Counted from the first letter of the stretch, positions 50,870 through 59,644 are shown. The stretch is 64,000 nt of DNA from Stenotrophomonas indicatrix (GCF_002750975.1 NZ_PEJS01000002.1:186001-250000), one strand, 5' to 3'. The notes: generated by a model from the letters alone, not told the origin. Numbers and translations are program-made.

Positions 50870-51841
50870 ATGCTGCGCCCACGGTGCCGTCCGCACTTGC
50901 CCAATTGCACACGATCCTTGCCCGATTTCCCTGCTACCTGTGATCGCCAAGCCCCGCTGCGTGCATTAGCGCTGCAGGCGCAGGCGGTGCTGCGCGCACG
51001 CAGCCTGGACGCGGAGCCGCTGCTGGAACTTCTGCCCGGCGCTTGGCTGGCGCGTACAGGATCAACGCGCGCTCCGGCCCCGGCTCTGTACCGTCCCGCG
51101 GTGGCGGCGGTGCTACAGGGGGCCAAACAGGTATGGGTGGGCGATGCGGTGCTGGAATATCGCGCCGGCGATGCACTACTCACCCGTCAGCCCGTTCCCG
51201 CTCGCGGGATGGTGGCCCGGGGCAACCACCAGACGCATTTTCTGGGGCTGGTGGTGGAGTTGGACACCGTCTTGTTGCGACAGTTGCTGAGCCAGTTGGG
51301 CAACCCACCTACAGGCCAAGCGCCTCATCCTGCGCCATTCAGTGTGGTAGCGCTGGATTCACCCGTACTGAGCTGTCTGCTGCGTCTGCTGGAGCTGGCC
51401 CTCGACACGCCCGACGCCCAGCGGCTGCTGTGGCCTGCCCTGCAGCGTGAGCTGCTGTTTCGTCTGTTGCAGGGTGAAGCAGGGCCAGCACTGCTGGCGA
51501 TGGCCCAGCCATCTCCCTTGGCACGGCGGATGGCGGGCGCGATTCGCACCCTGCAACGCAGCTTCCGGCAACCGCTTGATGCGGCCGCGCTGGCCAGCCG
51601 TGCAGGCATGGGCAGCGCGCTGTTCTATCGGCATTTCCGTGCGGCAACGGGCCTGTCACCGCTGCAGTACCAGAAGCAGCTGCGCCTGATCGAGGCACGT
51701 CGCCTGCTGCAGCGGGGCGGCACCAGCATCTCCGCCACCGCGTTCGCCGTGGGCTACGAGAGCCCTTCTCAATTCAGCCGCGAGTTCAGTCGGCTGTTCG
51801 GCCACGCACCGCGCGAGGCTCTCCCACCGATCGCTCGATGA
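50870..51841 (+). CDS. AraC-family transcriptional regulator
   Basis: 323 residues from ATG 50870, chosen for GGAG 8 bases upstream; the in-frame ATG at 50837 would overlap the SDR start. N-terminal AraC-type ligand domain (PALYRPAVAAVLQGAKQVWVGDAVLEY; GDALLTRQPVPARG) and C-terminal double HTH (DAAALASRAGMGSALFYRHFRAATGLSPLQYQKQLRL; SISATAFAVGYESPSQFSREFSRLFGHAPRE). Probably activates the divergent SDR gene. Confidence 0.92.
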   Translation: MLRPRCRPHLPNCTRSLPDFPATCDRQAPLRALALQAQAVLRARSLDAEPLLELLPGAWLARTGSTRAPAPALYRPAVAAVLQGAKQVWVGDAVLEYRAGDALLTRQPVPARGMVARGNHQTHFLGLVVELDTVLLRQLLSQLGNPPTGQAPHPAPFSVVALDSPVLSCLLRLLELALDTPDAQRLLWPALQRELLFRLLQGEAGPALLAMAQPSPLARRMAGAIRTLQRSFRQPLDAAALASRAGMGSALFYRHFRAATGLSPLQYQKQLRLIEARRLLQRGGTSISATAFAVGYESPSQFSREFSRLFGHAPREALPPIAR

Positions 51842-51844
51842 GTA

Positions 51845-52831
51845 TCAGCCTTGCTCGGCCACTTGGCGCTGCAGCATCGCGATTCCGGCTTCCAGCGTAA
51901 CCGCCGGACGATAGCGAAGCTCGCTGCGTGCACGGCTGTCATCCAGCGTGACCTCCACCGCTGAAGATGCGAACTCCTGGCGGGTCATTGGCGCACGCAG
52001 AGGCAGCCGCAGTCTGCGGAACAGGTCATCCAGTCCGATGAAAACGCGCAGCAGCGCACGCGGCACCTGTTTTTCAGGCGGTTGTACGCCATAAGCCAGC
52101 AACTGAGCGCCAATCAGACGGCGGAACGGCACGGGCGTACCATCGCAGATGTGGTAGACACGGCCGCCCGCACCGCGCGTCAAGGCGCAGCAGACCGCTT
52201 CAGCCAGGTTGTCCACGTGGGTGGACGAGGTGAGGTAGTGCCCGCCGTCGATCCAGGCGAAGCGGCCGCTGCGTACGGCCTGCAGCAAGTAGGGCATAGC
52301 GGTCGTGTTGTCGCGGCCCCAGACAAATCTTGGTCGCAGCACCTTCACTGCGAAATGCGGTGTGGACAGCGCGATCGCCACCCGTTCTGCTTCAGCCTTG
52401 CTCGCGCCGTAGATGCCTGCTGCGCGCGCCGGATACTGATGGTCCTCGCGCGCCTGATGCAAAGGCGCACCGGTGGTCAGTGCCGATTCGCTGCTCAGCA
52501 CGATCGCCACCGACACACCCGCAGTACGGGCGGCCGTCAGCACGTTGCGGGTGCCTTCCACGTTGGTCTGCCACTGGCTGGGTGAAGCATTTCGGTGGTC
52601 GGTGTCGGCGGCCGCGTGGATCAGCGCGGCGCGGCCCTCCATCGCCGCAGCGATGTCGTGGTCCAGCAGATCGCCGTGTACCGGCTGGGCGCCCAGCGCC
52701 TGTACCACCGCCGCCGCCTGGGGGCTGCGCACCAGCGCACGCACGTGGTGACCGTCTGCACACAGGCGGCGAATCAGATTGCGGCCCACGTAGCCGCTTC
52801 CTCCGGTCAGGAAGAGGGTGGAAGAACTCAT
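51845..52831 (-). CDS. NAD-dependent epimerase/dehydratase-type protein
   Basis: 328 residues. Extended-SDR fold: TGGSGYVGRNLIRRL at the N-terminus, VHGDLLDHD, and the catalytic segment YGASKAEAE (Tyr near 151). It may be a 3-beta-hydroxysteroid-type or nucleotide-sugar enzyme; I cannot choose. Its stop is 3 bases from the convergent araC stop, and the tetR gene is 28 bases upstream, so probably a tetR-epimerase operon. Confidence 0.9.
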   Translation of the reverse strand: MSSSTLFLTGGSGYVGRNLIRRLCADGHHVRALVRSPQAAAVVQALGAQPVHGDLLDHDIAAAMEGRAALIHAAADTDHRNASPSQWQTNVEGTRNVLTAARTAGVSVAIVLSSESALTTGAPLHQAREDHQYPARAAGIYGASKAEAERVAIALSTPHFAVKVLRPRFVWGRDNTTAMPYLLQAVRSGRFAWIDGGHYLTSSTHVDNLAEAVCCALTRGAGGRVYHICDGTPVPFRRLIGAQLLAYGVQPPEKQVPRALLRVFIGLDDLFRRLRLPLRAPMTRQEFASSAVEVTLDDSRARSELRYRPAVTLEAGIAMLQRQVAEQG

Positions 52832-52859
52832 CAGGGTTACCTCGGGGGAGAGAACGGGT

Positions 52860-53408
52860 TCAGCGCGGCGGCGTCTCGATCAACGCGCCAATGTCCTGCA
52901 GCAGCTGCTGCCGCTGCGCGGCCGGCCACTGCACGTAGTCCAGCGACTCCAGCAGCTTCATACCCTCCAGCGCGAGGTATGCCAGCAACGCGCTGCGTGG
53001 GTGCGTGGCCTGCTGCTGGATCTCGGCCAGGATCTGCGCCTGGTTGTGCTGGATGGGCGCGCGCAGCTGTGGATCCTGGGCCATGGCCGCGCACAGCGCC
53101 AAGGCCACCGGCTGGAATGCCTCGGGAAAGGGCTGGGCCGCTGCGGCAATACGACCGCGCAGCAGCGCATCCTGGTTGAACCCCTTGGCCGCCTCGCGGT
53201 TGAAGGCGTTGTCGCGGGCCACCGCACGTTCGACCACGGCCTGGATGAGACCGGCCTTGGACTGGAAGTCGTAGACCACCGAGGCCTTGCTGACCCCGGC
53301 TTCGGCGGCCACCGCATCCAACGTCAGGCGCGCCGCGCCCATCTGGGCGACCACGCGCTCGGCAGCATCAAGGAGCTGCTGCGGATCAATACTTTTGCGA
53401 CGGCCCAT
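52860..53408 (-). CDS. TetR-family regulator
   Basis: 182 residues from MGRRK (53408); an adjacent in-frame ATG gives one more residue. N-terminal HTH DAAERVVAQMGAARLTLDAVAAEAGVSKASVVYDFQSKAGL. Upstream, 53420-53449 is AT-rich with imperfect ATATTTA/TAAATAT arms around CCGG, a plausible promoter/operator. Probably controls the epimerase that follows. Confidence 0.88.
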   Translation of the reverse strand: MGRRKSIDPQQLLDAAERVVAQMGAARLTLDAVAAEAGVSKASVVYDFQSKAGLIQAVVERAVARDNAFNREAAKGFNQDALLRGRIAAAAQPFPEAFQPVALALCAAMAQDPQLRAPIQHNQAQILAEIQQQATHPRSALLAYLALEGMKLLESLDYVQWPAAQRQQLLQDIGALIETPPR

Positions 53409-53479
53409 CACCGGATCCCATATTTAACCATCCGGTCGATTATAAATATTGATGCGATGGTGTAAAGCCCTCTGGCGGC

Positions 53480-53750
53480 CTACAGCGCGTCATGGAGTGC
53501 GCCCAGCTGGCGCAGGATCTGCGTGGTCGCCGACAGCTCGGCGTCGGAGTACTGCGCCAGCGCCTGCTGCATCCACTGCTGGATGTTCGCTTCGCGCTGC
53601 CGGTGGCGCGCTCGACCGGCGGCCGGCAGCTTCACCCGCACCTTGCGCCGGTCGTCGGCTGCCTCCTGCTTGTCCACGTAGCAGCACCTACAAGACCTTT
53701 CAGCAGCTGGGTCACGGCCGCAGTGGAGGTTTCGGTGCCCTCTGTCTTCA
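53480..53750 (-). pseudogene. MarR-family regulator remnant
   Basis: The C-terminal 60-odd residues (DKQEAADDRRKVRVKL and following helices to LRQLGALHDAL) are a MarR wing and dimer helix. Just upstream, in another frame, sits TSTAAVTQLLKGL, a MarR recognition-helix segment. The two are joined by 14 rather than 15 bases, indicating a one-base deletion near 53690, and the 5' portion of the gene is missing beyond about 53750. Confidence 0.72.
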
Positions 53751-53762
53751 ACCTGACGGGCG

Positions 53763-53927
53763 ATGCAGCATCAGCAGGAAGAGCAAGCTCCGCGTGAGCG
53801 TGGGCAACTGCTGCAGCAGGCGATCAATTCGGGGAACGCCTACTTCGACGAGAGCGGCTCGACGGATATCGAGCGGCGCCGCAAGACGGCGCTGTTGTAT
53901 CGGGCAACGCTGGAAATCAAGCTCTGA
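53763..53927 (+). CDS. Possible small protein or gene remnant
   Basis: 54 codons with good codon usage and a polar helical sequence ending YFDESGSTDIERRRKTALLYRATLEIKL-type (motifs NAYFDESG and ERRRKTALLYRA). No clear ribosome site, and an in-frame stop nine bases before the ATG. It may be the tail of a gene lost when marR was broken. Family not recognised. Confidence 0.35.
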   Translation: MQHQQEEQAPRERGQLLQQAINSGNAYFDESGSTDIERRRKTALLYRATLEIKL

Positions 53928-54032
53928 ACGGTCATCGACGATCGGCGCGACCACGAGACTAAGGAGATGGCCTGACCTGCGCAATGTCTGCATTCGGACA
54001 GATCGGTCGTTCACCTCCCGCAGGGGGCCCGG

Positions 54033-55328
54033 GTGTCCGCCACGACCCAGCCTGAAAAGGCCGCAATCACCCTCGCATCAACCTACACAGCGGTTCCATG
54101 GGATGATGCGGTGCCCACCGGACGAGCGACCATGCAGAAGCTGACGGACCCCAATCTGCTGGACGACATCGCCGAGATTGGTCGAATCCAGGCCGTGCCG
54201 CGAATCCTGGAGACCGTCGCCCACATCACGGGCTCACGATTCACGGCTATTGCCCGCGTGACCCAGACAACCTGGACCGCGTGCGCCACCTTCGACACCC
54301 TGGGGTTCGGGCTGGTTCCCGGTGGCCAACTGGTGCTTGAGACCACCATCTGTGACGAGATCAGGCAGTCGGCGACGTCAGTTGTATTTGCGCATGCAAG
54401 CGAGCACCCGATTTACTCCCAGCATCACACGCCACGGATCTACGGACTTGAGAGCTACGCGTCCGTTCCCATCCATCGGCCAGACGGGAGCTTCTTCGGC
54501 ACGCTCTGCGCGATAGATTCGGCACCGGCCAACTTCGACGTAGCCCACGTCCAACGCTCCATGGAGCTGCTGGCCGACCTGGTAGGAAGCTACCTCGACA
54601 AGGAAGATCGCCTTGTGCGAGCGGAATCTGCGCTCTCCGACGCGCATCGTGTCGCCGACCTGCGCGACCAGTTCATTGCCGTGCTGGGTCATGACCTGCG
54701 CAGTCCGCTGCAGGCCATCAGCATCGCCGCAGATTCGCTGGCATGTGAGGCGGGCACTGAGCGCCAGCAACGGATGCTCGCGCACATCACTTCCGGCGTT
54801 GCCAGAATGGACGGACTGATCAACGACGTGCTTGATTTCGCCAGGGGACGTCTGGGCGGCGGCATTCCCATCGCGCTGCAGCTGACAAGCACGCTGGAAG
54901 AAGACCTGAAACGGGTTGTGGAAGAGGTGGCAATCGCCACTGGTCGCCAGGACATCAAGGTCCACATAAAGATAGACGACGACGTGGTCTGCGACCCGAG
55001 CAGATTGGCACAGCTCCTGGCCAACCTGCTCACCAATGCAGCCGTACACGGAGAGCGCTCGTCCCCGATTACGCTGACCGTCCACTCCGAGCCGGAAATG
55101 CTCACGCTCGACGTACACAACGAGGGACACATTCCATCAGCGAGGTTGGACGCGATTTTCAGCCCATTCTCACGTGAAAAGAGTGAGCGTCCGCGGCCGG
55201 GTCTCGGCCTCGGCATCTACATTGCGTCGGAGATCGCGCGGTCCCATGGCGGCACGTTGGAGGTGGAGTCCAGTGCGGCCGCCGGCACCTTGTTCACGTT
55301 CAAGATGCCCAGGCTGGAGCTTCCGTAG
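54033..55328 (+). CDS. GAF-domain sensor histidine kinase
   Basis: 431 residues from GTG 54033 (GGGGG upstream); ATG 54132 is an alternative. GAF domain about residues 45-185 (RFTAIARVT, SYASVPIHRPDGSFFGTLCAID), coiled linker, HisKA with LGHDLRSPLQAI (His near 220), N-box NLLTNAAVHG and G-box RPGLGLGIYIASEIARSHGG. No membrane segment; cytosolic. No response regulator nearby, so an orphan. Signal not evident. Confidence 0.92.
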   Translation: MSATTQPEKAAITLASTYTAVPWDDAVPTGRATMQKLTDPNLLDDIAEIGRIQAVPRILETVAHITGSRFTAIARVTQTTWTACATFDTLGFGLVPGGQLVLETTICDEIRQSATSVVFAHASEHPIYSQHHTPRIYGLESYASVPIHRPDGSFFGTLCAIDSAPANFDVAHVQRSMELLADLVGSYLDKEDRLVRAESALSDAHRVADLRDQFIAVLGHDLRSPLQAISIAADSLACEAGTERQQRMLAHITSGVARMDGLINDVLDFARGRLGGGIPIALQLTSTLEEDLKRVVEEVAIATGRQDIKVHIKIDDDVVCDPSRLAQLLANLLTNAAVHGERSSPITLTVHSEPEMLTLDVHNEGHIPSARLDAIFSPFSREKSERPRPGLGLGIYIASEIARSHGGTLEVESSAAAGTLFTFKMPRLELP

Positions 55329-55367
55329 CGGTCTGCCGCGACCACGTCCGCAGCCTTCAACAGGGTT

Positions 55368-56117
55368 TCATTTGCGGGCGTGTCGCGCGTCTTTTTCATC
55401 TACGTCCTTCGCAGCCGCGCGACTCTGCGCGAACTCCGGGAACGTATCTTCGATCGAGTCCTTGTCCGGCAGCACGTAGAACACGCCGCCTTTCTCGAAC
55501 GTGGGATGCACGATCTTCTCGTAGAACCCGGGCGAGACATTGATGCAGCCGTGGGTGACACGGTTGTCGTCCGGTGTGGCCGATGCCAGTCGTTCGCTGC
55601 GCTTCTCTTTCGGGGTGCCCGGGGGAAGCGGGTGCATAGAGACGGCGGAATCGTAGTCCACCCACAGCACGCGTCCGGCGTCCTCGGACGGGCCATAGGC
55701 GCCAATGAAACGACCCGCCGGGGTGGTGCGGTCGTGGCCGGGAATCGCGCTCAGTGCGAGCTTGGCGACGCCGGGTGCCGAGTGATCGCCGATGGCCGAA
55801 CCAAACAGCGCTGGCGCTGCGCCGCGCAGCTTGCCGTCACCGCCGAAGACCAGGACCTGCGCAGCCGCCTTGTCCATGATCGCGAACGGATAGCCCTGGT
55901 TGTCCTTGCTGGCCACGACCCAGCCGGCCAGTTCAATCACCGTATCGGACACTTCCTGGCCCTGCGGAAGTTCATCGGCGGCGGTCGCCGTTTCCGTGGG
56001 TGCGTCCTTGGCTTCCTTGGCGTTCCTGGCGCTGGCTGCGCCGGTTCCTGCCAGTGCCAGCGCGATGGCCAGCGTGGCCGATACGGCCCGGCGTGCAGGG
56101 AGTGAGTACGTACGAAT
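55368..56117 (-). CDS. L,D-transpeptidase (YkuD domain), likely ATT start
   Basis: 249 residues if initiated at ATT (56117), the only start with a good ribosome site (AAGGAG, 7 bases before). From there a typical signal peptide follows (RTYSLPARRAVSATLAIALALAGTGAASA). The alternative GTG at 56159 has no ribosome site and lies in a hairpin. The YkuD catalytic motif THGCINVSPG is near residue 195, with PGHDRTTPAGRF upstream. Makes or edits 3-3 crosslinks or attaches proteins to peptidoglycan; the Lpp-like gene immediately upstream suggests a lipoprotein-anchoring role. Confidence 0.85.
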   Translation of the reverse strand: MRTYSLPARRAVSATLAIALALAGTGAASARNAKEAKDAPTETATAADELPQGQEVSDTVIELAGWVVASKDNQGYPFAIMDKAAAQVLVFGGDGKLRGAAPALFGSAIGDHSAPGVAKLALSAIPGHDRTTPAGRFIGAYGPSEDAGRVLWVDYDSAVSMHPLPPGTPKEKRSERLASATPDDNRVTHGCINVSPGFYEKIVHPTFEKGGVFYVLPDKDSIEDTFPEFAQSRAAAKDVDEKDARHARK

Positions 56118-56154
56118 GGGACGGCTCCTTCGGATGACGACCGAGAGGCTGAAA

Positions 56155-56186
56155 GACACCAGTGGCCGGTGAAGGCCACTGGTGTC
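56155..56186 (-). terminator. Hairpin between lpp-like gene and L,D-transpeptidase
   Basis: GACACCAGTGGCC and GGCCACTGGTGTC, a perfect 13-bp stem around GGTGAA on the minus strand, 37 bases after the lipoprotein stop. Confidence 0.7.
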
Positions 56187-56222
56187 TGGTTCAAGCGTTC
56201 ATCAAAGTGGGTGGGAGAGCGG

Positions 56223-56492
56223 TTACCCGCGCGGCTTGCGGCCGGGGACCCTTTCGAGCTGCTGCACGCGGCCTTCGATCTGATCCAGACGCTGGTTGGC
56301 CTGCTGTGCAGACTGGTTGGCCGATTCGGCGCTCTGCGCCGCGCCCTGCACCTTCACGTCGAGCTGGTCGAGACGCGAGTTGATCGTTGCAAATTCGTCT
56401 TTGTAGGTGGCGCAAGCACCGAGGCTTACGGTAGCAACGATGGCTACGGTGACGGCACGTGCCGCGTTGATTTGCTGCTTGGTCAGGAACAT
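56223..56492 (-). CDS. Lpp/OprI-like outer-membrane lipoprotein
   Basis: 89 residues from ATG 56492, with GGAGGGAG upstream. Lipoprotein signal (AVTVAIVATVSLGAC; Cys near 26) followed by a heptad coiled coil (INSRLDQLDVKVQGAAQSAESANQSAQQANQRLDQIEGRV) and a basic C-terminus (VPGRKPRG) without the terminal Lys of Lpp. It should form a trimeric coil at the outer membrane. The upstream L,D-transpeptidase-like gene follows it on the same strand. Confidence 0.88.
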   Translation of the reverse strand: MFLTKQQINAARAVTVAIVATVSLGACATYKDEFATINSRLDQLDVKVQGAAQSAESANQSAQQANQRLDQIEGRVQQLERVPGRKPRG

Positions 56493-57014
56493 TCCACTCC
56501 CTCCTTCGTCTGGGGAGTCTGGAATATAGCGGCGTTTGTTCCCGCCGCTGCGAAGTGCTTTCAGCTGCAGTTGGAAGACGTGGATGGCCTGTGAAGGTCG
56601 CGCAATCAGCAATCCTTAACAAGCGGGAACAAGCGAGCTCTGCTGCATCGGTTGATGTCCTTGTGCCACTTCGATCTCTCCAATTCATCAGCCTGAAGCC
56701 GACTCATGTCGTTTCTCTCAATGGCTGCAGATGAGCGTGGCGCACAACATCGACGCGCGCACCGCGCTTCCGTGAGTGCAGTCCTCTCGTGCGATCCATG
56801 ACCGAAGCGGCTTGGCAGGTCGGCGTGCATCCAGCGAGCTACTACACGGCGCATCGAGAGTTCCCTGAACAGGAACCTCATTCATGTACCGGTCAGTTCA
56901 ATATTCAGGGCCGATTTCATCAACAAACGGATAATTCACACCTGTCGAACGCCTCTCCTCCCTCCCCTCCCGAGGGGCGTTCGACGAAACCAAAATAATG
57001 AAAGGTGTATCCCG
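56493..57014. other. Gene-free region before ax21
   Basis: No coding sequence recognised in about 520 bases. The right end carries the ax21 5' region, with a hairpin at 56944-56985 and a weak AGGTGT-type ribosome site. The left end should hold the lpp-like promoter. Confidence 0.5.
56944..56985 (+). promoter_or_regulatory. 5' hairpin before ax21
   Basis: GTCGAACGCC and GGCGTTCGAC are perfect 10-bp arms around a CT-rich 22-base loop, ending 29 bases before the ax21 start. It could stabilise the leader or be a binding site. Confidence 0.6.
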
Positions 57015-57590
57015 ATGATCAAGAATTCGCTGCTTGCCCTGGGTCTGTTGGCCGCGCTGCCGTTCGCCGCATCGGCTGCCGATGGCCTGTCGTACAACTA
57101 CGTTGAAGGCGGCTACGTGAACACCGATGCCAAGGGCGGCGACGCTGATGGCTGGGGCGTGAAGGGCTCGGTTGCCGTGCATCCGAATTTCCACATCTTC
57201 GGTGATTACAGCAAGCAGGAAACCGACACCTTCAAGAATGATGTCGACCAGTGGCGCATCGGTGCCGGCTACAACTACGGCATCGCACCGAACACCGACC
57301 TGGTGGCTCGTGTTGCGTACCAGAAGTTCGACATGAAGCACGGCCTGGACTTCAACGGCTACTCCACTGAAGTGGGCGTGCGCACCGCGTTCAACCCGTA
57401 CCTGGAAGGCTATGCGCTGGCCGGTTACGAGGATTACAGCAAGAAGCACGGCATCAACCCGGACGGCGAGTTCTACGGCCGTGTCGGCGCCACCGCCAAG
57501 TTCAACCAGAACTGGGGCCTGAGTGGCGAAGTGAAGCTGGCCAAGGCCGGCGACCGCGAGTGGTTCGTGGGCCCGCGCTTCAGCTGGTAA
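57015..57590 (+). CDS. ax21: Ax21-family outer-membrane protein
   Basis: 191 residues. Signal peptide to ASA (about residue 21), then alternating amphipathic strands (LSYNYVEGGYVN, WGVKGSVAVHPNFHIFGDY, DQWRIGAGYNYGI, EWFVGPRFSW) ending in an aromatic, typical of a small beta-barrel. Matches the Ax21 proteins of Xanthomonas and Stenotrophomonas, whose once-claimed quorum-sensing role was withdrawn. Likely an abundant envelope protein. Confidence 0.88.
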   Translation: MIKNSLLALGLLAALPFAASAADGLSYNYVEGGYVNTDAKGGDADGWGVKGSVAVHPNFHIFGDYSKQETDTFKNDVDQWRIGAGYNYGIAPNTDLVARVAYQKFDMKHGLDFNGYSTEVGVRTAFNPYLEGYALAGYEDYSKKHGINPDGEFYGRVGATAKFNQNWGLSGEVKLAKAGDREWFVGPRFSW

Positions 57591-57616
57591 CAAACGCCTG
57601 TCGTTAGTGCGTGTAA

Positions 57617-57679
57617 CTGGCGTGTGATCTCTCTCCCACACGCCAGCGAAGCCCGGCCTCGTGCCGGGCTTCTCTTTTT
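57617..57679 (+). terminator. Double hairpin terminator after ax21
   Basis: First hairpin CTGGCGTGTG/CACACGCCAG (57617-57646) and a second GAAGCCCGGC-CTCGT-GCCGGGCTTC followed by TCTTTTT (57647-57679). Confidence 0.85.
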
Positions 57680-57705
57680 CCGGCATCGCTTTGCCACAAT
57701 AGGGC

Positions 57706-58473
57706 ATGGGCGATCCCTCCACTCCCGCTGGCACCGGCTCGGCCTACCAGGAACACCTGGCGCCTGCGCCGCTGCGTGGCCAGTTCGGCCAGCTCTGGCA
57801 GAGCCAGTTGCCTGCTGACGCCAGTGGCAACATCACCGTGCTGCCCGATGGTTGCGTGGACATTCTCTGGCGTGACGGTGCGCTGTTCGTGGTGGGGCCG
57901 GACCGTACCGCCGCACACCCGCAACTGGCCCCCGGTGCACAGGTGCTGGGCGCGCGGTTCCGGCCTGGACAGGCATCGTCTGCGCTCGGCATCGACTTGT
58001 CCGGCATCGTCGGCCAAGCCGTGCCCCTGATCGAATTCAATGCCCGCTGGGCGACGCAGGCTGCGGCCTGGATCGGTGACGCCGCGCCCGACCAGCGCCT
58101 GCAGCGCCTGGCTGACAGCCTGCAGCGGAACATGCCGGCGGCCGTGCTGGACGAGCACACACGCCGCGCGCATGCGCTGTTCGCGCACGCTGCCAGAGGC
58201 GATGCCAGCATCGACGCACTCGCCGCACATCTGGCGATGAGCCCGCGCACCCTGCGTCGCTTCAGCCAGATGCAGTTCGGTTACGGAGCAAAGTCGCTGG
58301 AGCGGATCCTGCGTCTGCAGCGGTTCCTGCGCTGCAGCCAGACCCAACCCGCGCACAGTCTGGCGATGCTGGCCGTGGAGGCGGGCTATGCCGACCAGGC
58401 CCACCTCAGCCGCGACGCCCGCGAGCTTGCCGGCCTGACGGCCAGTGCGCTGCGCCAGCAGTGGGGACGTTGA
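57706..58473 (+). CDS. AraC-type regulator (DUF6597 N-terminal domain)
   Basis: 255 residues. N-terminal domain has NITVLPDGCVDILWRDGALFVVGPDRTA and VLGARFRPGQA, the cupin-like DUF6597 pattern. C-terminal HTH DALAAHLAMSPRTLRRFSQMQFGYGAKSLERILRLQRFL plus AVEAGYADQAHLSRDARELAGLTA. Stands between ax21 and a VOC protein; target unknown. Confidence 0.9.
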   Translation: MGDPSTPAGTGSAYQEHLAPAPLRGQFGQLWQSQLPADASGNITVLPDGCVDILWRDGALFVVGPDRTAAHPQLAPGAQVLGARFRPGQASSALGIDLSGIVGQAVPLIEFNARWATQAAAWIGDAAPDQRLQRLADSLQRNMPAAVLDEHTRRAHALFAHAARGDASIDALAAHLAMSPRTLRRFSQMQFGYGAKSLERILRLQRFLRCSQTQPAHSLAMLAVEAGYADQAHLSRDARELAGLTASALRQQWGR

Positions 58474-58542
58474 TGGCCGTTTCGTTCAAGACCCGGGCCC
58501 GACCCTGACCGATGCTGGGCGCTCCAACCACGGAGCCGCACC

Positions 58543-58911
58543 ATGAGCCACGCAGACACCACCTCTGCCGAACGCCGCATCGACAACATCGAATTCAACG
58601 TCGCCGACATCGCCCGCAGCAAGCAGTTCTATGGGCAGGTCTTCGGCTGGTCCTTCACCGACTACGGCCCGGCCTATGCCGAGTTCGATGACGGCCGCCT
58701 CAAAGGTGGCTTTGTCGCCGACCAGGCAGTGACGCCCTCAGGAGGCGCGCTGGTCATCGTGTACTGCGTGGACCTTGCCGACGCGCAGCAGCGCATCCTC
58801 GCAGCGGGCGGCGAGATCGTGCAGGCCGTGTTTGCCTTTCCCGGCGGCCGTCGCTTCCATTTCCGCGATCTGGACGGCTACGTGCTGGCGGTGTGGAGCG
58901 ACGCCAGCTGA
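58543..58911 (+). CDS. VOC-family (glyoxalase fold) protein
   Basis: 122 residues. Vicinal oxygen chelate fold, repeated beta-alpha-beta-beta-beta: IEFNVADIARSKQFYGQVFGWSF, then GGALVIVYCVDLADAQQRILAAGG and FRDLDGYVLAVWSD. A metal-ligand His near the N-terminus is missing, so a binding rather than catalytic role is possible. It follows the AraC gene by 69 bases, with which it may be paired. Confidence 0.88.
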   Translation: MSHADTTSAERRIDNIEFNVADIARSKQFYGQVFGWSFTDYGPAYAEFDDGRLKGGFVADQAVTPSGGALVIVYCVDLADAQQRILAAGGEIVQAVFAFPGGRRFHFRDLDGYVLAVWSDAS

Positions 58912-58935
58912 TCCGTCTGCCTCTACAATCCGCCA

Positions 58936-59262
58936 ATGGAAACGCACATCGATGCCTATGTAAGGCAGGCCGACGGCAACTGCATCAAGGTGATGCTGTT
59001 CAATGGCCGCTCGCGGGCCTCGCTACAGTCGCTGGGCTTCACCGCTGGCGATGAAAACACCCTCACCCTGCCGGTCCCCGACGATGCAGCCAAGGCCGCC
59101 GTCTTCCTCCGCCTGCGTGATCTCGGCGTTGCCTTCTCGGCGGGCAGGGAGTGGTGTCCGGCCGACGTGTTCGAGCATCTCCGCGATGGCGGTGTGCTGG
59201 AGGGACCCTACCTGCGGATTGCGTGGCGCACACCGCAGCAGTTCACCGTGACCACAGCGTAG
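58936..59262 (+). CDS. Small conserved protein, unknown function
   Basis: 108 residues. Mixed alpha/beta composition (KVMLFNGRSRASLQSLGFT; AKAAVFLRLRDLGVAFSAGREWCPADVFEHLRDGG). No signal peptide. It lies 7 bases before a second small gene. Family not recognised. Confidence 0.7.
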   Translation: METHIDAYVRQADGNCIKVMLFNGRSRASLQSLGFTAGDENTLTLPVPDDAAKAAVFLRLRDLGVAFSAGREWCPADVFEHLRDGGVLEGPYLRIAWRTPQQFTVTTA

Positions 59263-59269
59263 CCACAGC

Positions 59270-59539
59270 ATGGACGTGATCGAGATCGATGGAGCGAATC
59301 TGCTGCGCGATGCTGCGGACGGCTGGCAGCTGCAGGTATCCGTGGTCTCGCAGGACCGCACGCGGCTGGCCTGCATCCTTCGTGTCGGGCAGCGCTTTCG
59401 TGTCGAGCGGTTCCTGCGCGGACACATGCGGCCGCAGTGGCACGGAGAGTGGTGGTTACAGCAGCCGCAGCACTCGATCACCGACAGCGGGCTGCAGGCC
59501 CATGTGCTTGCCGATGAGTGGCTGGCGGCGGCCGGCTGA
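59270..59539 (+). CDS. Small conserved protein, unknown function
   Basis: 89 residues. Rich in Trp/Arg/His (DGWQLQVSVVSQDRTRLACILRVGQRF; RPQWHGEWWLQQPQHS). Cytosolic. Tightly linked to the preceding small gene; probably expressed together. Family not recognised. Confidence 0.68.
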   Translation: MDVIEIDGANLLRDAADGWQLQVSVVSQDRTRLACILRVGQRFRVERFLRGHMRPQWHGEWWLQQPQHSITDSGLQAHVLADEWLAAAG

Positions 59540-59644
59540 CCACCGCGAACTGAGAACCGCTCCGTCGCCGGCAAGGTCGTTCCGCTATGATCGCCCGCAC
59601 ATCGCCGCAGGCGATGTGCCCGCCTCAAGCCAGCAGGAACCATC

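Noticed and set aside
45300..57000. Prophage or integrated mobile island
   Set aside because: No integrase, transposase, phage structural gene or flanking tRNA/att repeat seen; only softer evidence (repeats, broken marR) of turnover.
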